This document shows, piece by piece, positions 21,199 to 23,958 of a stretch of 23,958 bases of DNA. How positions within the stretch are numbered: the stretch's first letter is position 1; each line of letters begins with the position of its first letter. The position numbers and the translations under genes were made by a program. The notes under the pieces were generated by a model, which made no database searches, had not been told where the DNA came from, and saw only the letters and a program-made list of their open reading frames with translations. Origin of the DNA: RGIG426 sp045598065 (GTDB lineage Bacteria > Bacillota > Clostridia > Oscillospirales > Acutalibacteraceae); assembly GCA_045598065.1 (NCBI GenBank), contig JAZLLJ010000084.1, positions 1 through 23,958 on the forward strand, written 5' to 3'.

Positions 21199-22467
21199 GT
21201 GTTTATCGACAAAGCAACCATTCATATTAAAGCCGGCAACGGCGGCGACGGCGCAGTGGCGTTCCATCGAGAAAAATTTGTGGCATCCGGCGGCCCGGAC
21301 GGTGGCGACGGCGGTCGCGGCGGCAACGTCGTGTTCGTGGTGGACGAGGGAATGAATACCCTTTCCGACTACCGCCACAAACGGAAATACCACGCCGAAA
21401 ACGGGCTTCCCGGCGGCGGCAAACGGTGCAGCGGCAAAGCCGGTGCGGACGTGGTGCTGAAAGTGCCGCGCGGCACACTTGTGTACGACGAGGAGACCGG
21501 CAGGCTTATGGCGGATTTATCCGACAAAGAGCCGGTGGTAATTGCAAAAGGCGGCAACGGCGGTTGGGGCAACAGCCATTTTGCAACGCCCACCCGTCAA
21601 ACGCCGCGATTTGCCAAACCCGGCATCCCCGGCGAAGAATTTACCGTGCGGCTTGAACTGAAGCTGCTTGCCGACGTGGGTTTGGTGGGTTTTCCGAACG
21701 TGGGAAAATCCACGCTCGTATCGGTGGTGTCTGAGGCAAAGCCGCAAATCGCCAACTACCATTTTACCACCATCACGCCGGTGCTCGGCGTGGTACGGGT
21801 GCACGAGGCATCGTTCGTGATGGCGGACATTCCCGGCCTTATTGAGGGCGCAGGTGAGGGCGCAGGGCTCGGCCACGAGTTTTTGCGTCACGTGGAGCGG
21901 TGCCGCCTTTTGGTGCATATCGTGGACGTAGCCGGAAGCGAAGGCCGCGATCCGATCGAGGATTTCGACACCATCAACCGCGAACTGAAAACGTTTAATC
22001 CTGCGTTGGCGGAATTGCCGATGCTGGTCGCCGGCAACAAATGTGATTTGGCAACGGATGAGCAACTCGAAACCTTTGCCGCCGAAATGGAAAAGCGTGG
22101 CTGCCGCTATTTCCCCATGATGGCGCCCATTTCCCACGGTACGGACGAACTCATCAACGCCTGCGCCGCCACGCTTGCGACTCTGCCGCCGATTCGTGCG
22201 TTTGAGCCGGAAGCACCGGCCGCGGCGGATGCGGACAGTTTCAAAGATCGTGCGGTGACGGTGACGAAAATCGACGACGTGTTTGTCGTGGAGGGCAAGT
22301 GGCTCTTAACTGTGATGCGCGGCATCAATTTCGACGATTACGAGGCGCTCCAATATTTTGAGCGCGTGCTCAAAGCCGCCGGTGTGATTGATGCGCTGCG
22401 TGAGGCCGGTGTCAACGAAGGGGACACCGTGTCCATCTATGATTTTGAATTTGAATTTGTGAATTAA
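21199..22467 (+). CDS. obgE: GTPase ObgE (CgtA)
   Basis: Essential GTPase involved in late assembly of the large ribosomal subunit and in stress responses. The 422-residue protein has three parts: the glycine-rich Obg fold (1-158, with GNGGDG, GGPDGGDGGRGG and GLPGGGKRCSGKAG), the G domain (159-about 335) and an OCT domain (about 350-422). G motifs are GFPNVGKST (164-172), the switch TTITP, DIPGLIEGA (210-218) and NKCD (280-283). The start is GTG at 21199, nine bases after AAAAGGAGG, giving the canonical MFIDKA opening. The usual upstream rplU-rpmA ribosomal genes are absent; the cluster has its own promoter. Mini-RNase III follows 12 bases later. Confidence 0.97.
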   Translation: MFIDKATIHIKAGNGGDGAVAFHREKFVASGGPDGGDGGRGGNVVFVVDEGMNTLSDYRHKRKYHAENGLPGGGKRCSGKAGADVVLKVPRGTLVYDEETGRLMADLSDKEPVVIAKGGNGGWGNSHFATPTRQTPRFAKPGIPGEEFTVRLELKLLADVGLVGFPNVGKSTLVSVVSEAKPQIANYHFTTITPVLGVVRVHEASFVMADIPGLIEGAGEGAGLGHEFLRHVERCRLLVHIVDVAGSEGRDPIEDFDTINRELKTFNPALAELPMLVAGNKCDLATDEQLETFAAEMEKRGCRYFPMMAPISHGTDELINACAATLATLPPIRAFEPEAPAAADADSFKDRAVTVTKIDDVFVVEGKWLLTVMRGINFDDYEALQYFERVLKAAGVIDALREAGVNEGDTVSIYDFEFEFVN

Positions 22468-22479
22468 GGAAGAAACGCT

Positions 22480-22851
22480 ATGCGACTGTATCCCGAAGAA
22501 CTGGATACCCGTGGGTTAAGCCCCATTACGTTGGCCTTTGTCGGCGACGGAGTGTTTGAACTAATGGTGCGGGAACATTTGGCGGCATCTGCTAACCGCC
22601 CGGCAAACGCGTTACATAGACAGGCGGTTTCGATGGTTTGCGCTCCGGCGCAGGCGGCGGCACTTGACAAACTGATGCCGTATTTGACCGAAAAGGAACT
22701 CGCCGTCTATAAGCGTGGGCGCAACGCCCATACCGCGCGGAAGGGTGACGATTATCACAAAGCAACGGGACTGGAAACGCTGTTCGGATATTTATATTTG
22801 AACGACGAAACCGACCGGTTGCACGAGCTGTTTGCCCTCATCGCGGAATAA
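22480..22851 (+). CDS. mrnC: Mini-ribonuclease III (MrnC)
   Basis: A dimeric RNase III-like nuclease lacking the double-stranded RNA-binding domain; in Bacillus it matures 23S rRNA. The 123-residue protein is of the usual length. It begins PEELDTRGLSPITLAFVGDGVFELMVREHL, with the acidic signature residues Asp23 and Glu27. RPANALHRQAVSMVCAPAQ, RNAHTARKGDDYHKATGLETLFGYLYL and its second acidic pair complete the fold. It normally lies beside cysS; here it follows obgE, both being ribosome biogenesis genes. AAGGAAG precedes ATG 22480. The end overlaps the longest possible reading of the next gene by 20 bases. Confidence 0.95.
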   Translation: MRLYPEELDTRGLSPITLAFVGDGVFELMVREHLAASANRPANALHRQAVSMVCAPAQAAALDKLMPYLTEKELAVYKRGRNAHTARKGDDYHKATGLETLFGYLYLNDETDRLHELFALIAE

Positions 22852-23737
22852 GCGACGGGGAGCGATTGTTATTAAGCAACGGCAAAAGAATGTTGCGGAT
22901 TTTTTGTGCTATGCGGTGGGAAGCGTGTGTTTGGCGCTGGCGGTGACGGTGTTTTCGTCCCCCAACGACATTGCGCCCGGCGGCGTGCTGGGACTTTCTA
23001 CAATTGTGCACGCGATAATGCCGGGCGTTTCTATCGGCACGTTGGTTTTGTGCTTTAATCTGCCGCTTTTAGCGGTGGCGTGCTTCAAATTGGGGCGCGG
23101 ATTTACCGCCCGTACGGCGCTTGTAACGGTGGGTTCGTCACTTCTTTTAGACGGCGCCGAAACATTGCCGTGGCTTACACCGTATACCGACGATCCGCTG
23201 TTGGCAGCGGTGTTCGGTGGGGTACTGATGGGATTTGGTATCGGGCTTGTGCTGTGGCGTGGAGCAACGACCGGCGGCAGCGAGATTATGGCGCGCCTTT
23301 TGGAACGAAAATTTCCCCATTTGCCTATCGGCCGTCTGCTTTTGTTGGTGGATGCGGCGGTGGTGGCGCTTTCGGTTGCTGTGTTCGGAAAACTGCAAAG
23401 CGGTCTGTATGCTCTGGTGCTGATTTTTGTCAGTTCGCGCGTGACCGATGCGGTGATTTACGGCCGTGACCACGGACGGATGCTTCTTATTGTCACCAAG
23501 CAAGAACAAGCGGTGGCAGACGTGATTCTGAAAGAACTGGGCCGCGGCGTAACGCTTCTTTTTGCCAAAGGCGGCTACACAAACGAGCCGCGCAACGCGC
23601 TGCTTTGCGCGCTTCGCCCGTCGGAGGTGCATCCGCTTCGCGCCCGTATTCGTGCGCTCGATCCCGATGCGTTTACGATTGTACTCACAACCGAACAGAC
23701 CTTCGGTAACGGATTTATGAAAAACGAAAACCATTGA
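22832..23737 (+). CDS. YitT family membrane protein (DUF161/DUF2179)
   Basis: Function unknown. The protein has five to six membrane segments in the first 200 residues, including VFSSPNDIAPGGVLGLSTIVH and FGIGLVLWRGATTGGSEIMARLL, a pattern typical of the family. A soluble C-terminal domain (LLIVTKQEQAVADVILKEL, VTLLFAKGGYTNEPRNALLCAL, DPDAFTIVLTTEQTFGNGF) matches the DUF2179 part. The start is uncertain. The coordinates give the longest frame from TTG 22832 (301 residues), which lies inside mrnC and lacks a ribosome site. An ATT at 22871 has GGGGAG eight bases upstream. It would give 288 residues beginning (M)KQRQKNVADFLCY, close to the family's usual opening. It is followed 12 bases later by the Lrp-type gene. 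Confidence 0.88.
   Translation: MPSSRNKRRGAIVIKQRQKNVADFLCYAVGSVCLALAVTVFSSPNDIAPGGVLGLSTIVHAIMPGVSIGTLVLCFNLPLLAVACFKLGRGFTARTALVTVGSSLLLDGAETLPWLTPYTDDPLLAAVFGGVLMGFGIGLVLWRGATTGGSEIMARLLERKFPHLPIGRLLLLVDAAVVALSVAVFGKLQSGLYALVLIFVSSRVTDAVIYGRDHGRMLLIVTKQEQAVADVILKELGRGVTLLFAKGGYTNEPRNALLCALRPSEVHPLRARIRALDPDAFTIVLTTEQTFGNGFMKNENH
22857..22873 (+). promoter_or_regulatory. Ribosome site pointing to an ATT start for the yitT-type gene
   Basis: GGGGAG (22857-22862) is followed eight bases later by the in-frame triplet ATT at 22871. No ATG, GTG or TTG stands at the right distance in this frame; the nearest standard candidate, TTG 22832, precedes the site. Confidence 0.5.
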
Positions 23738-23749
23738 GGAGGAATCATC

Positions 23750-23958
23750 ATGGACAAATTATTGACGATTTTGAACGACAACGCGCGCCTTTCCAACGCG
23801 CAGATTGCCGCCATGCTCGGTACGACCGAGGACGACGTTGCGGCAAAAATCGCCAAATTGGAGGCGGACGGTGTACTGCGCGGCTATAAAGCCGTGGTGG
23901 ATTGGGACCGCACCGATCGCGACTACGTGACCGCGATTATCGAACTGCGCGTGACCCC
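23750..23958 (+). CDS. Lrp/AsnC family transcriptional regulator (partial, 5' end)
   Basis: Only the first 69 codons are in the window; the gene continues beyond the right edge. The visible part is the DNA-binding winged helix-turn-helix: LLTILNDNARLSNAQIAAMLG, TTEDDVAAKIAKLEADGVLRGYKAVVDW. The start of the ligand-sensing RAM domain follows (YVTAIIELRVT). The family senses amino acids or related metabolites and binds DNA as oligomers. The target genes are unknown; the amino acid importer at 8394-10768 is one candidate, but nothing links them directly. GGAGGA precedes ATG 23750. It starts 12 bases after the YitT-type gene and so is probably co-transcribed with it. Confidence 0.92.
   Translation, partial: MDKLLTILNDNARLSNAQIAAMLGTTEDDVAAKIAKLEADGVLRGYKAVVDWDRTDRDYVTAIIELRVT

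Noticed and set aside
19665..21221. 518-codon minus-strand open frame opposite oadA
   Set aside because: A mirror of a highly conserved gene. The length reflects codon bias in GC-rich third positions.

Overview
The window looks like chromosomal DNA from an anaerobic, fermentative Clostridia-type Firmicute, probably an uncultured gut or rumen relative of the Oscillospirales/Ruminococcaceae. The assignment is an inference. It rests on strong GGAGG ribosome sites, SigA-type TTGACA/TATAAT promoters, short hairpin-plus-U terminators, pyruvate:ferredoxin oxidoreductase, a Na+-pumping oxaloacetate decarboxylase with a separate biotin carrier, a tetrahydrofolate (THF) riboswitch, QueH, and dockerin and cohesin domains. 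No mobile element, CRISPR array, rRNA or tRNA was seen. Nearly all the DNA is accounted for by about 25 genes and their signals.

Layout: (1) 1-1536: the 3' end of pyruvate:ferredoxin oxidoreductase converges on enolase (minus strand) across a bidirectional terminator. (2) 1560-3989: an LCP (LytR-CpsA-Psr) cell-wall glycopolymer transferase, then a secreted protein with an N-terminal dockerin and an unassigned TIM-barrel-like domain. (3) 4003-7306: a CofE-like ligase with a 14-bp palindrome just after its promoter, a MATE exporter and the MscL channel. (4) 7412-8394: a FolT-type folate ECF S component on the minus strand under a THF riboswitch. The riboswitch leader has a visible helix that would hide the ribosome site. 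A second promoter points the other way. (5) 8394-10768: a polar amino acid ABC importer. (6) 10835-12597: two tandem membrane-anchored cohesin-domain genes. (7) 12723-16393: a likely four-gene operon encoding a CHAP/NlpC-like cysteine amidase, an RmlD-type reductase, QueH and a membrane-anchored GH25 muramidase. (8) 16437-17252: an aldo/keto reductase on the minus strand. (9) 17424-21044: oadG, biotin carrier, oadB and oadA. (10) 21199-23958: ObgE, Mini-RNase III, a YitT-family protein and a truncated Lrp/AsnC regulator.

The genes form three main functional groups. One is fermentation and energy: enolase, PFOR and the decarboxylase that couples oxaloacetate decarboxylation to Na+ export. The second is the cell surface: LCP, cohesin and dockerin proteins, amidase, muramidase, RmlD and MscL. 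The third is nutrient uptake and control: folate, amino acids and the Lrp-type regulator.

The observations most worth following up are these. The duplicated single-cohesin membrane proteins, together with a dockerin protein, suggest a small cell-surface docking system without a classical scaffoldin. The CofE-like gene sits behind a repressor-like palindrome in an organism type not known to make F420. The THF riboswitch has a readable SD-sequestering platform. The yitT-type gene seems to start at AUU. OadG carries a duplicated soluble domain.
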